This document shows positions 1-6,680 of a DNA stretch of 64,000 nucleotides, one piece after another. The notes under the pieces were generated by a model, which did no database searches, had not been told where the DNA came from, and saw only the letters and a list, made by a program, of their open reading frames with translations. This DNA comes from Ramlibacter henchirensis (GTDB lineage Bacteria > Pseudomonadota > Gammaproteobacteria > Burkholderiales > Burkholderiaceae_C). How positions within the stretch are numbered: position 1 is the first letter of the stretch; the number at the start of each line of letters is the position of its first letter. A program made the position numbers and the translations under genes. The stretch spans positions 434,001 to 498,000 of the forward strand of contig NZ_SMLM01000001.1 of assembly GCF_004682015.1 (NCBI RefSeq), written 5' to 3'.

Positions 1-2
1 TC

Positions 3-479
3 GTTGACCGCGTGGTCGGGCTGGAAGTCGGCGCCGACGACTACGTCCCCAAGCCCTTCGATCCGCGCGAACTGCTCGCGCGCGTCAAGAGCGTGCTGCG
101 GCGGATCCAGGCCAAGCCCGACACGGCGGCGGCGCCTGCGCCGAATGCGCCGGCGGCCGAGCCCGCGCGGCAGGCCGTCGGCCGCTGCATGCTCGACCTG
201 GACGCGCGCCGCCTGTTCGACCAGGACGGGGGCGAGCTGCCGCTGACGGGGATGGAGTTCGACCTGCTCAAGGTGTTCCTGGCCAATGCCAACCGGGTGC
301 TCTCGCGCGACCAGCTGCTGCTGAACACGCGCAACCGCGAATGGGAGCCGTTCGACCGCTCGATCGACATCCGCATCGCGCGGCTGCGCCGCAAGATCGA
401 GCCGGATCCGGCCGGCGAGCCGCGTTTCATCCGCACGGTGCGCAACGCGGGCTACGTCTTCGTGCCTGACGGGCGCTGA
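3..479 (+). CDS. OmpR/PhoB-family response regulator, C-terminal part (cut by window edge)
   Basis: This is the end of a two-component response regulator whose start lies left of the window; the frame is open from base 3. The first visible residues are the end of the receiver domain, with the conserved lysine in VPKPF followed by the alpha-5 helix. An Ala/Pro-rich linker (about residues 40-55 of the visible part) leads to a winged-helix DNA-binding domain with the family's LTGMEFDLL and the C-terminal hairpin IRTVRNAGYVF. Family knowledge: such proteins bind DNA after aspartate phosphorylation by a partner kinase. The kinase is not visible here and the next gene is unrelated, so the target genes cannot be named. 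Confidence 0.93.
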   Translation, partial: VDRVVGLEVGADDYVPKPFDPRELLARVKSVLRRIQAKPDTAAAPAPNAPAAEPARQAVGRCMLDLDARRLFDQDGGELPLTGMEFDLLKVFLANANRVLSRDQLLLNTRNREWEPFDRSIDIRIARLRRKIEPDPAGEPRFIRTVRNAGYVFVPDGR

Positions 480-651
480 CCGGGACCGCGGCGAGCTGCT
501 TCGCCTGCGGCCCCCATGCACCGGAACAACTCCGACCGTGATCACTGCACGGATTGCGGGAGAACGGCGCTTGCTCCAGCGCGTCGCGCGTAACTGAGCC
601 TTCCGCACCGTACGATCCCGCGCTCAGGCACATCAGGGGACGGAGCGCGCA

Positions 652-1677
652 TTGGACGTGGACGACTGCTACCGGGAACTCGGCGTCGCGCCGGGGTCGA
701 GCGACGCCGAGGTGAAGGCCGCCTGGCGCCGCCTGGCCGCGCGCTGGCACCCTGACCGCAACGACAGCCCCGATGCGCTCCGCAAGATCCAGCGCATCAA
801 CCGGGCGCTGGAGGAGATCCGCCGGTCCAAGCAGGCGGCCACGGAGGAAGAAGACGAGCAGCCCGCCCCGCAGCACGAGGCGCCCGTGGAGCACACGGTC
901 GACCTGTCGCTGGAGGAGGTGGCCGGCGGCTGCGTGCGTGAGCTGCGGGGCGAGGTGGTCGACGAGTGCGCCGACTGCGCAGGCACGGGCCTGCAACCCC
1001 ATCCCACGGCCTGCCCCGAATGCGATGGAACGGGGCGCGTGCGGCAGGCTCTCTGGTTCGCCTGGATGTCGCCGACCACCGAATGCGGCGCCTGCCGCGG
1101 GCTCGGGAGCACGCGCCAGGGCTGCAGGGCCTGCGACGCGAGCGGCAAGGCGCCCGCGAGGAAGTACCGCTGCCGCGTCGAGCTGCCGCCGGGCCTGCGG
1201 GGCGGCAGCGTGCTCAACGTGTCGGCCCGGGTGCAGGGCAGGGGACAGCAGGGGCGGCCTCTGCCGCTGCGCGTGCACGTGCAGTTGAAGGCGCACGAGT
1301 TCTTCCACGTCCAGCCCGACGGGACGCTGACGTGCGAGCTGCCCGTCGATGGCTTCGCCTGGATCGCCGGCCGCTGGATCGACGTGCCGACGCCGCGAGG
1401 GCTGCAGCAGATGCGGCTGCGGCGGGGAACCCTGAACTACCGCATCAAAGGGGCCGGGCTGCCCTGGCAGGACGCGGCGGAATGTGGGGATTGCATCGTC
1501 ACCGTCGTCCCGCTGTTCCCGCAGGAGTTCAGTCCGCAGCAGGAGGCCGCCATCGACCGCCTGGTGGCCGGCAACACCGGGGCGGCCGGCACGGAAGCGG
1601 GCGATCGCATGGCCGCCTGGAAGCGTCGATTGACGAGCTGGCGGGCCAGGATCGGCGGCGCGACGGCGCAGCCTTGA
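652..1677 (+). CDS. DnaJ-like co-chaperone with J domain and zinc-finger region
   Basis: A 341-residue J-domain protein. The J domain fills residues 1-60 with the DnaK-contacting HPD at 33-35. There is no long Gly/Phe segment; an acidic linker (64-80) leads to four CxxC pairs (C106/C109, C121/C124, C145/C148, C158/C161), enough for the two zinc centres of a type I DnaJ. The rest resembles the DnaJ C-terminal substrate-binding domains. The start is TTG with GGAG 6 bases upstream; no ATG gives the J domain. The third and fourth repeats are less canonical (CGACRGLG, CRACDASG). No dnaK or grpE lies nearby, so this is probably a specialised accessory co-chaperone rather than the housekeeping DnaJ. 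Confidence 0.88.
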   Translation: MDVDDCYRELGVAPGSSDAEVKAAWRRLAARWHPDRNDSPDALRKIQRINRALEEIRRSKQAATEEEDEQPAPQHEAPVEHTVDLSLEEVAGGCVRELRGEVVDECADCAGTGLQPHPTACPECDGTGRVRQALWFAWMSPTTECGACRGLGSTRQGCRACDASGKAPARKYRCRVELPPGLRGGSVLNVSARVQGRGQQGRPLPLRVHVQLKAHEFFHVQPDGTLTCELPVDGFAWIAGRWIDVPTPRGLQQMRLRRGTLNYRIKGAGLPWQDAAECGDCIVTVVPLFPQEFSPQQEAAIDRLVAGNTGAAGTEAGDRMAAWKRRLTSWRARIGGATAQP

Positions 1678-1805
1678 CCGTCGGTCATCGGCCGCCGGGC
1701 GCGACCCCGCGCCGGCGTCGCCGGTAGCAGAATCGCTGCGCGCTCCGGCGATGGACTTGTCCAGCTGCCTGCGGGCGCTGGACCGCCCCAGAAAGGAGTG
1801 GAACC

Positions 1806-2795
1806 ATGTTCCGTCGCGCCCTGATCTCCAGCGCCGTGGTGCTCGCCGCCTGCGGCACCCCGCCTGCGCCGCCGACGCAGGCGACCGTCGACGCGCATGT
1901 CGCACGAGCCCGCGAGCTGGCGGGCACCGACCTGCAGTTCCTGATGCCCGTGTGCCAGCCGCAGCCCGCGCAGCGCGCCGCACCGGGCGACCCGGCCATC
2001 GAGCAGATGCTGCAGCGCCAGATCGCCCGGCCCGCGCCGGAGCCGGCCCAGGTGTTCGACAACCTCTACTACGTGGGATCGGCCTGGGTCAGTGCGTGGG
2101 TGATCAAGACCAGCCAGGGGCTGATCCTGATCGACGCCTTGAACAACGCGCTCGAAGCCGGCGGCCTGATCGAGAACGGGATGCGCAAGCTCGGGCTGGA
2201 CCCGGCGCAGATCAAGTACCTGGTGGTCACCCACGGACACGGCGACCACTACGGCGGCGCGAACATGCTGGTGGAGAAATACAAGATGCGCGTCGTCGCC
2301 AGCGCGCTCGACTGGCAGATGATGGAAACCCAGCTGGAATTCGATTCGCCGCAGTGGGGACGACCCCCCAAGCGCGACATGGCGGTCAACGACGGCGACA
2401 AGCTCACGCTGGGAGACACCACCATCACGTTCTACGTCACGCCGGGGCATACGCTCGGAACGCTGTCTCCCATGATCGAGGCGAAGGCGGGAGGCCGCAC
2501 CCACAAGGCCTTGATGTGGGGCGGCACGTCGTTCAACTTCGGCAAGGACTTCGGCCGGCTCGACTCGTACATCGCCCAGACCGAACGCATGCGCGGTGTC
2601 GTGAAGCGCGAGCCGGTCGACACCTTCCTGAGCAACCACCCGGGCTGGGATGGAACGGTCGAGAACCTCGCCGCGATCCGGAAGGACCCGAGCGGCCGCA
2701 ATCCCTATGTGCGCGGGCCCGAGGCCGTCGACCGCGCGCTGCGCACGCTCGGGGAATGCGCGCGGGCGCAGCGGGTGCGGTTCATGCTGGCGTGA
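1806..2795 (+). CDS. Metallo-beta-lactamase-fold lipoprotein, subclass-B3-like
   Basis: A 329-residue exported MBL-fold hydrolase. The N-terminus is a lipoprotein signal with lipobox LAAC (Cys16). The metal site is readable: HGHGDH gives His143, His145, Asp147 and His148, with His215 in TPGHTLG and His278 in SNHPGWD. This His/His/Asp/His/His spacing is that of subclass B3 enzymes and related secreted MBL-fold proteins. A clean ribosome site (AAAGGAG) precedes the ATG. It may hydrolyse beta-lactams, but many proteins of this group act on lactones or unknown esters; the extended C-terminal arm (about 280-329) and membrane anchoring fit the wider family as well. No regulator or cell-wall gene adjoins it. 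Confidence 0.85.
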   Translation: MFRRALISSAVVLAACGTPPAPPTQATVDAHVARARELAGTDLQFLMPVCQPQPAQRAAPGDPAIEQMLQRQIARPAPEPAQVFDNLYYVGSAWVSAWVIKTSQGLILIDALNNALEAGGLIENGMRKLGLDPAQIKYLVVTHGHGDHYGGANMLVEKYKMRVVASALDWQMMETQLEFDSPQWGRPPKRDMAVNDGDKLTLGDTTITFYVTPGHTLGTLSPMIEAKAGGRTHKALMWGGTSFNFGKDFGRLDSYIAQTERMRGVVKREPVDTFLSNHPGWDGTVENLAAIRKDPSGRNPYVRGPEAVDRALRTLGECARAQRVRFMLA

Positions 2796-2808
2796 GGTCC
2801 AGCACGAT

Positions 2809-2832
2809 CGGCTGAGATCAGCCGCTCTTCTT
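2809..2832. terminator. Convergent hairpin between the MBL gene and a small minus-strand gene
   Basis: The sequence CGGCTGA-GA-TCAGCCG is a perfect 7-bp-arm inverted repeat followed on the plus strand by a pyrimidine-rich CTCTTCTTCG. It sits just after the MBL stop codon and includes the stop codon of the convergent small gene. It could end transcription from the left; the U tract is imperfect. Confidence 0.45.
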
Positions 2833-2976
2833 CGCTGCGGAGCGCTCCTGCGGCTGCTGCTCGCCGCTCTTGGCCTGCTTGCTCTGGTTGATGGCCTGGC
2901 GCGCTGCCTCGGCGCGTTGCTGCTGGACCGGCTGCTGCCGTTTGCTGTTGTCGCCGTAGCGCGTGCGTTTGCTCAT
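2818..2976 (-). CDS. Small Gln/Lys-rich basic protein, 52 residues
   Basis: A short minus-strand gene reading from ATG at 2976 to TGA at 2818, preceded by AAGGA 8 bases upstream. The product begins MSKRTRYGDNSKRQQ and ends in AAKKSG. It is very rich in Gln, Lys, Arg and Ala, has no hydrophobic stretch and no Cys, and is predicted to be soluble, probably disordered or a single amphipathic helix. The composition would suit a nucleic-acid- or ribosome-associated small protein, but no function can be assigned. It converges on the MBL gene, and the shared hairpin at its 3' end supports it as a transcription unit. Confidence 0.6.
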   Translation of the reverse strand: MSKRTRYGDNSKRQQPVQQQRAEAARQAINQSKQAKSGEQQPQERSAAKKSG

Positions 2977-3091
2977 GCGAGGGATCCTTGTCGGTTGGAA
3001 AGCGATCGATGCTAGGCCGCGCGCCTGCGCGGGCTAGCTGGGCAATCAACTGTTTCCAGGCCCCCCGGCCCGGGCTACGTATGCTCACCAC

Positions 3092-3826
3092 ATGAGCCTT
3101 TCCCCCGACATCGTTCGCGCGTTCGCGCCCACCGGCCGCCTGCGCGCTTCCATCAATACCGGCAACCCCATCCTCGCCGCGGCAGATGCCGCAAATGGAG
3201 CCAGGGGTGTGTCGGTGGACCTGGCCCGCGGCTTCGCCACGATGCTCGGTGTCGAGCTGGAACTGGTCGTGTTCGAGACAGCCGGCAAGTCGGTGGATGC
3301 CGTGACGCAGGAGCAGGCGGACATCGGCTTCTTCGCCATCGACCCGAAGCGCGGCGAAGGCATCCGCTTCACTGCGCCCTATGTGCTGATCGAGGGCTGC
3401 TATGCGGTGCGCGAGGACTCGCCACTGACATCGAACGAGGAGGTGGACCGGCCCGGCACCACCGTGGTTGTCGGCAAGGGCAGTGCGTACGACCTGTTCC
3501 TCTCGCGCGAGTTGAAGCAGGCGACGATCCTGCACGCACCCAGTTCGCCTGCGGTGGTCGAGCAGTTCCTGCAGCAGGGCGCGGATGTCGCAGCGGGCGT
3601 GAAGCAGCAGCTCGAGGCGGACGCGCTCCGTCTGGGCGGCATGCGCCTGCTGCCCGGCCGCTTCATGGTGATCCAGCAGGCGATGGGCTGCCCCCGCAGC
3701 CGCGGCGAGGCCGCCGCCGCGGTGCTCGCCGCCTATGTGGAAGAGGCCAAGGCCGGCGGCGAAGTCGCAGCCGCCTTGCAACGGCACGGGATCACGGGCG
3801 CGGCCGTGGCACCCGCGGCACGCTGA
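3092..3826 (+). CDS. Solute-binding-protein-family (SBP_bac_3) protein without signal peptide
   Basis: A 244-residue protein with the fold signature of amino-acid-type periplasmic binding proteins: an early strand leading to a Gly-rich turn ([11 protein letters not shown]), [11 protein letters not shown], the [11 protein letters not shown] and GIRFTAPYV segments of lobe 1, and [10 protein letters not shown] for lobe 2. Unlike transport receptors it starts directly with the mature domain ([13 protein letters not shown]) and no signal peptide can be found upstream in frame. No permease or ATPase gene lies nearby. It may therefore act in the cytoplasm, perhaps as a ligand-binding or cyclohydrolase-like enzyme, or be an orphan whose export signal was lost. 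Its 3' end overlaps the convergent psuG by 35 bp. Confidence 0.8.
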   Translation: MSLSPDIVRAFAPTGRLRASINTGNPILAAADAANGARGVSVDLARGFATMLGVELELVVFETAGKSVDAVTQEQADIGFFAIDPKRGEGIRFTAPYVLIEGCYAVREDSPLTSNEEVDRPGTTVVVGKGSAYDLFLSRELKQATILHAPSSPAVVEQFLQQGADVAAGVKQQLEADALRLGGMRLLPGRFMVIQQAMGCPRSRGEAAAAVLAAYVEEAKAGGEVAAALQRHGITGAAVAPAAR

Positions 3827-4748
3827 GGGCCGACAACGCGAAGGCCAGCCTCGCCCCCACCTCGGCGTTGTGCTTCACCAGCGCGATGTTCGTGGCGAGG
3901 CTGCGCCCTCCCGTCAGCGACTTGATGCGCGACAGCACGAACGGCGTCACAGCCTTTCCCGTGATGCCCTGCGCGCTGGCTTCATCCAGCGCTTGCTGCG
4001 TCAACGCATCGATCTCTTGCGCGGGCATGGCCGCTTCTTCGGGAACCGGCACGCTGATCACCACGCCGCCCGCCAGGCCCAGGTCCCATTTGCTGCGGAT
4101 GAAGCGCGCCTGCTCCGCTGCGTCATCGATCCGGTAGTCCGCAGGGTGGCCGCTGTCGCGCGTGTAGAACGCCGCGAAGTTGTCCTGCCCGCAACCGAGG
4201 ACCGGCACGCCGTGCGTTTCGAGATATTCGAGCGTCAGGCCGATGTCCAGGATCGACTTGGCGCCCGCGCAGACGACCGCCACCGACGTCCTGGCCAGCT
4301 CCTGCAGGTCCGCCGAGATGTCGAAGGTCTGCTGCGCGCCGCGGTGCACTCCGCCGATCCCGCCGGTGACGAAGACCTCGATGCCGGCAAGCGCTGCGCA
4401 GATCATCGTGCCGGCGACTGTGGTGGCGCCAAGTGCGCCGCTGGCGAGCACGGCCGGCAGGTCGCGCCGGCTGACCTTCGCTGCCCGGCCCGAGCGGCCC
4501 AGCAGCTCCAGCTCCTCGTCGGACAGGCCGATGCGGATGCGCCCGCCGATGACGGCGATGGTGGCCGGCTCCGCGCCCATCCCGCGGATCAGCGCCTCCA
4601 CCTCGCGCGCGGTGCGTACGTTCTCCGGGTACGGCATGCCGTGCGCGATGATGGTCGATTCCAGCGCCACGAGCGGCCGGCCCTCGGCCTGTGCGGCAGC
4701 GACAGGCGCGCTGCGGACCAACCAGGATTCGGCGAGGGGAGAGGTCAT
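3792..4748 (-). CDS. psuG: Pseudouridine-5'-phosphate glycosidase
   Basis: A 318-residue enzyme of the PsuG/IndA family, which cleaves the C-C glycosidic bond of pseudouridine 5'-phosphate to uracil and ribose 5-phosphate. Visible signatures are [17 protein letters not shown] with the conserved Glu30, AKVSRRDLP with Lys91 (the residue expected to open the ribose ring), the glycine-rich [12 protein letters not shown] and [11 protein letters not shown]. Length is typical. The usual partner, pseudouridine kinase (psuK), is not adjacent, so the phosphorylated substrate must come from elsewhere. The gene follows a small membrane-protein gene by 51 bp on the same strand and may be cotranscribed with it. 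Confidence 0.93.
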   Translation of the reverse strand: MTSPLAESWLVRSAPVAAAQAEGRPLVALESTIIAHGMPYPENVRTAREVEALIRGMGAEPATIAVIGGRIRIGLSDEELELLGRSGRAAKVSRRDLPAVLASGALGATTVAGTMICAALAGIEVFVTGGIGGVHRGAQQTFDISADLQELARTSVAVVCAGAKSILDIGLTLEYLETHGVPVLGCGQDNFAAFYTRDSGHPADYRIDDAAEQARFIRSKWDLGLAGGVVISVPVPEEAAMPAQEIDALTQQALDEASAQGITGKAVTPFVLSRIKSLTGGRSLATNIALVKHNAEVGARLAFALSALSVPRVPRPRP

Positions 4749-4799
4749 TTATCGGGGGCACCCGGGCGCGGAAGAATGCATCCGGCCGGCACCGTCACC

Positions 4800-5069
4800 T
4801 TACCCCCAGAGCGACCTGGCCAGCAGCATGCCGGCGAATCCCGCCGGCATCGACAGCACGGTCGACAGGCCGATCACCTGCCCCAGCTGCGAACCGGCAT
4901 ACGCATTGTGGATGTGGCCCAGTGCGGCGAGGAGGCCGTAGGTGGCGCCCAGCGTGAGGAAGAGGAAGCCCAGGAAATCGGCGTGGATGACGCCGGCGGC
5001 CACGCCTCCGAGGAAGCCACCCAAGCCCATCACGAACGACGGGTGCCCCACTGGCTTTCGATGAACCAT
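4800..5069 (-). CDS. Small integral membrane protein, 89 residues
   Basis: A short hydrophobic protein upstream of psuG on the same strand. After a polar N-terminus (MVHRKPVGHPSF) there are two or three membrane segments rich in Gly and Ala, roughly 12-28, 30-48 and 65-85. No catalytic motif is visible and I do not recognise the family with confidence. Order and spacing suggest a two-gene unit with psuG, but a transport role for pseudouridine would be speculation. Confidence 0.65.
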   Translation of the reverse strand: MVHRKPVGHPSFVMGLGGFLGGVAAGVIHADFLGFLFLTLGATYGLLAALGHIHNAYAGSQLGQVIGLSTVLSMPAGFAGMLLARSLWG

Positions 5070-5138
5070 GTCAATGACGCTTCCAAGCGCTCAAGTCTTC
5101 ACCAGTTTGCGGGCGGGCGTGGGTGTGGAAAGGGCATT

Positions 5139-5152
5139 TGTGATCTGTCACA
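5139..5152. promoter_or_regulatory. CRP/FNR-like palindrome upstream of the membrane-protein gene
   Basis: TGTGA-TCTG-TCACA is a perfect 5-bp-arm palindrome about 70 bp upstream of the start of the minus-strand 89-residue gene. The half-sites match CRP, but the spacer is 4 rather than 6 bases, closer to FNR-type spacing. It is a candidate operator only. Confidence 0.35.
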
Positions 5153-5317
5153 TCCGGATTCCTGGGAAGGCTCCCCTGAAATGGGTAGTCGTTTCGGGCT
5201 AACTCGTTTTCCTGCTTCGTGCGGCCGAGCCTGCACCGCTGCGCGAGATGGCCATGCACGACTGCGCGTGCATGGCCAGGCCGCGGTGCAACGGTGCGGC
5301 CGACGCCGGCGGGGCGT

Positions 5318-5701
5318 TCAGCGATCCGATTCGGCAAGGATCATGCCGCTCCTGCGCGGCTGCATGGCCGCGATGTAGGACGACCCGCTGTCTTCACCGG
5401 TGAACGCCTTCACTTCGCCGCGGGAGGCGAGGTACTCGTCCCGGACCTGCGCGCGGGTGAGGCTGCTCTTGAACGGTGCGCGGTTCATCTCCATCGGGCC
5501 CCCTTCGCCATGGGCCATCCGGATCTGCTCGGCCTTGCCCAGGACCTCGGCCCGCACTTCCGCGCGGCTCTTGGTGCTGACGAAGGGCGTCGGGTCGATC
5601 GTGATGTCGTCGGCATACGCGACGCTGCTCATTGCGGCGAGCGCGAGTGCGGCGGCGGCGGTGCCGGTGAAGATCAGGCTGGATTGGACATTGCGGTTCA
5701 T
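5318..5701 (-). CDS. DUF4148-family exported protein
   Basis: A 127-residue secreted protein. The start chosen is the ATG at 5701, preceded by AAGGAG; the longer reading frame upstream lacks a ribosome site and would bury the signal peptide. Residues 1-30 form a Sec signal peptide ending in AYA-DD. The rest carries two LTRAQVRDEY-like units (KSRAEVRAEVL and SLTRAQVRDEYL), the hallmark of DUF4148 proteins common in Burkholderiales. Their function is unknown; many are expressed at high level under stress. It is transcribed divergently from the two-component system at 6026 and shares that regulatory region. Confidence 0.85.
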   Translation of the reverse strand: MNRNVQSSLIFTGTAAAALALAAMSSVAYADDITIDPTPFVSTKSRAEVRAEVLGKAEQIRMAHGEGGPMEMNRAPFKSSLTRAQVRDEYLASRGEVKAFTGEDSGSSYIAAMQPRRSGMILAESDR

Positions 5702-5867
5702 GAAGTTCTCCTTCGAGCGGCGGGCTGTATCCCGGACGGTGGCGGGCCGCTCAATGCCCGCCTGTCCTGCCTTGGTGTGCATCACCGAGGGCGGCGAAGT
5801 ATGGAAGTCCCCTTCCGATCCGCAATGCCACCGATGTCCAACCAGATGGCAGGCCTGCATCGTCGAA

Positions 5868-5966
5868 GGTTTAGCGGGCGGGAAATCTTGCAAGCTGCGC
5901 CCGCGATCGGCCGGCGGTTTAGTGCGGCGACTAAACCGGTTCAGCTGATCGGGCCGAACGTTTAGT
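5868..5966. promoter_or_regulatory. Cluster of TTTAG(T) sites including a 24-bp palindrome
   Basis: Four copies of a GGTTTAG(T/C)-like half-site lie in about 100 bp. Two form the palindrome CGGTTTAGT-N6-ACTAAACCG at 5915-5938; single copies are at 5868-5875 (GGTTTAGC) and 5959-5966 (CGTTTAGT), the last touching the -35 box of the promoter at 5966. This layout fits binding by a dimeric regulator, plausibly the adjacent LuxR-type response regulator controlling its own operon and perhaps the divergent DUF4148 gene. The regulator assignment is inference. Confidence 0.6.
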
Positions 5967-5993
5967 TGTCATCCGGTGCGCGATGCCTATAGT
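5966..5993 (+). promoter_or_regulatory. Sigma70-type promoter for the two-component/fusion operon
   Basis: TTGTCA (5966-5971) and TATAGT (5988-5993) are separated by 16 bp and lie 32 bp upstream of the response-regulator ATG. Each hexamer matches the consensus in five positions. The -35 box overlaps the last base of a TTTAGT half-site, so regulator binding could activate or block it. Confidence 0.6.
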
Positions 5994-6025
5994 GGTCGTG
6001 GCCCCTGACGGGCCCGAGGCTCGCG

Positions 6026-6673
6026 ATGCACATCCTGATCGTCGACGACCATCCGCTCTTTCGTGAAGGGCTGAAGACGCTCCTCACGGCACTGGAGCCG
6101 GGTGTCCGCATCTCGGACGCGGGCAGCGTGGCCGAAGCGGTCGCGGTGCCGCCCGAGGATTCGCCCGAGCTGATCCTGCTCGACATGAACCTCCCGGGGA
6201 CGAGCCGGCTGGAAGCATTGCGGCAGGTCAAGGCCGCGCACGAGGGCGCATCGGTGGTGGTGGTCTCCGGCGACGAGGATCCGCTGCTGATTCGCAGCGC
6301 CGTCGATGCGGGTGCGGCCGGCTACATCCCGAAGACCACCGATGCTTCGCTGACCATCCAGGCGCTGCGACTGGTGCTCGCGAACGGCATCTATCTCCCG
6401 CGTGCCGCATTGACGGCGGCAGGTCCCGCCGCTGCTCCCGCGCAGCCGTCGAAGACTGGAGGCGCCCCCGAGTTCAGCGGCCGCCAGCTCGCCGTGCTGA
6501 AGTGCCTCTTGCAGGGCAAGGCGAACAAGGTGATCGCGCGCGAGCTCAGCATCGCGGAGGGCACGGTGAAGGCCCACCTGTGGTCGATCTACCAGGCGCT
6601 GGGCGTCAACTCGCGGGCACAGGCCATGTACCGCGTGCATGAGCTGCACATCTTCGACGGCGTGCCGGCCTGA
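6026..6673 (+). CDS. NarL/FixJ-type (LuxR HTH) response regulator
   Basis: A 215-residue two-component regulator. The receiver (1-120) has the acidic pair Asp7/Asp8, phospho-acceptor Asp53 in LLDMNLPG and Lys103 in YIPKTT. A short Ala/Pro linker (128-145) leads to a LuxR-type helix-turn-helix (about 148-207) with the family pattern LLQGKANKVIARELSIAEGTVKAHL. It is followed 7 bp later by a hybrid histidine kinase, its likely partner, and then by the giant fusion enzyme. A promoter and TTTAG sites just upstream suggest autoregulation. In place of a Glu-Thr-type E-G motif it has GTSRLEALRQV after the phosphorylation site, still normal for the family. Confidence 0.93.
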   Translation: MHILIVDDHPLFREGLKTLLTALEPGVRISDAGSVAEAVAVPPEDSPELILLDMNLPGTSRLEALRQVKAAHEGASVVVVSGDEDPLLIRSAVDAGAAGYIPKTTDASLTIQALRLVLANGIYLPRAALTAAGPAAAPAQPSKTGGAPEFSGRQLAVLKCLLQGKANKVIARELSIAEGTVKAHLWSIYQALGVNSRAQAMYRVHELHIFDGVPA

Positions 6674-6680
6674 GCCTGCC

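Noticed and set aside
1806..2795. Calling the MBL-fold protein a proven carbapenemase
   Set aside because: Metal ligands alone do not show beta-lactam activity; many B3-like environmental proteins have other substrates.
5071..5337. 88-codon minus-strand frame upstream of the small membrane protein
   Set aside because: It overlaps the end of the DUF4148 gene, covers the CRP/FNR-like site and has a composition without coding character.
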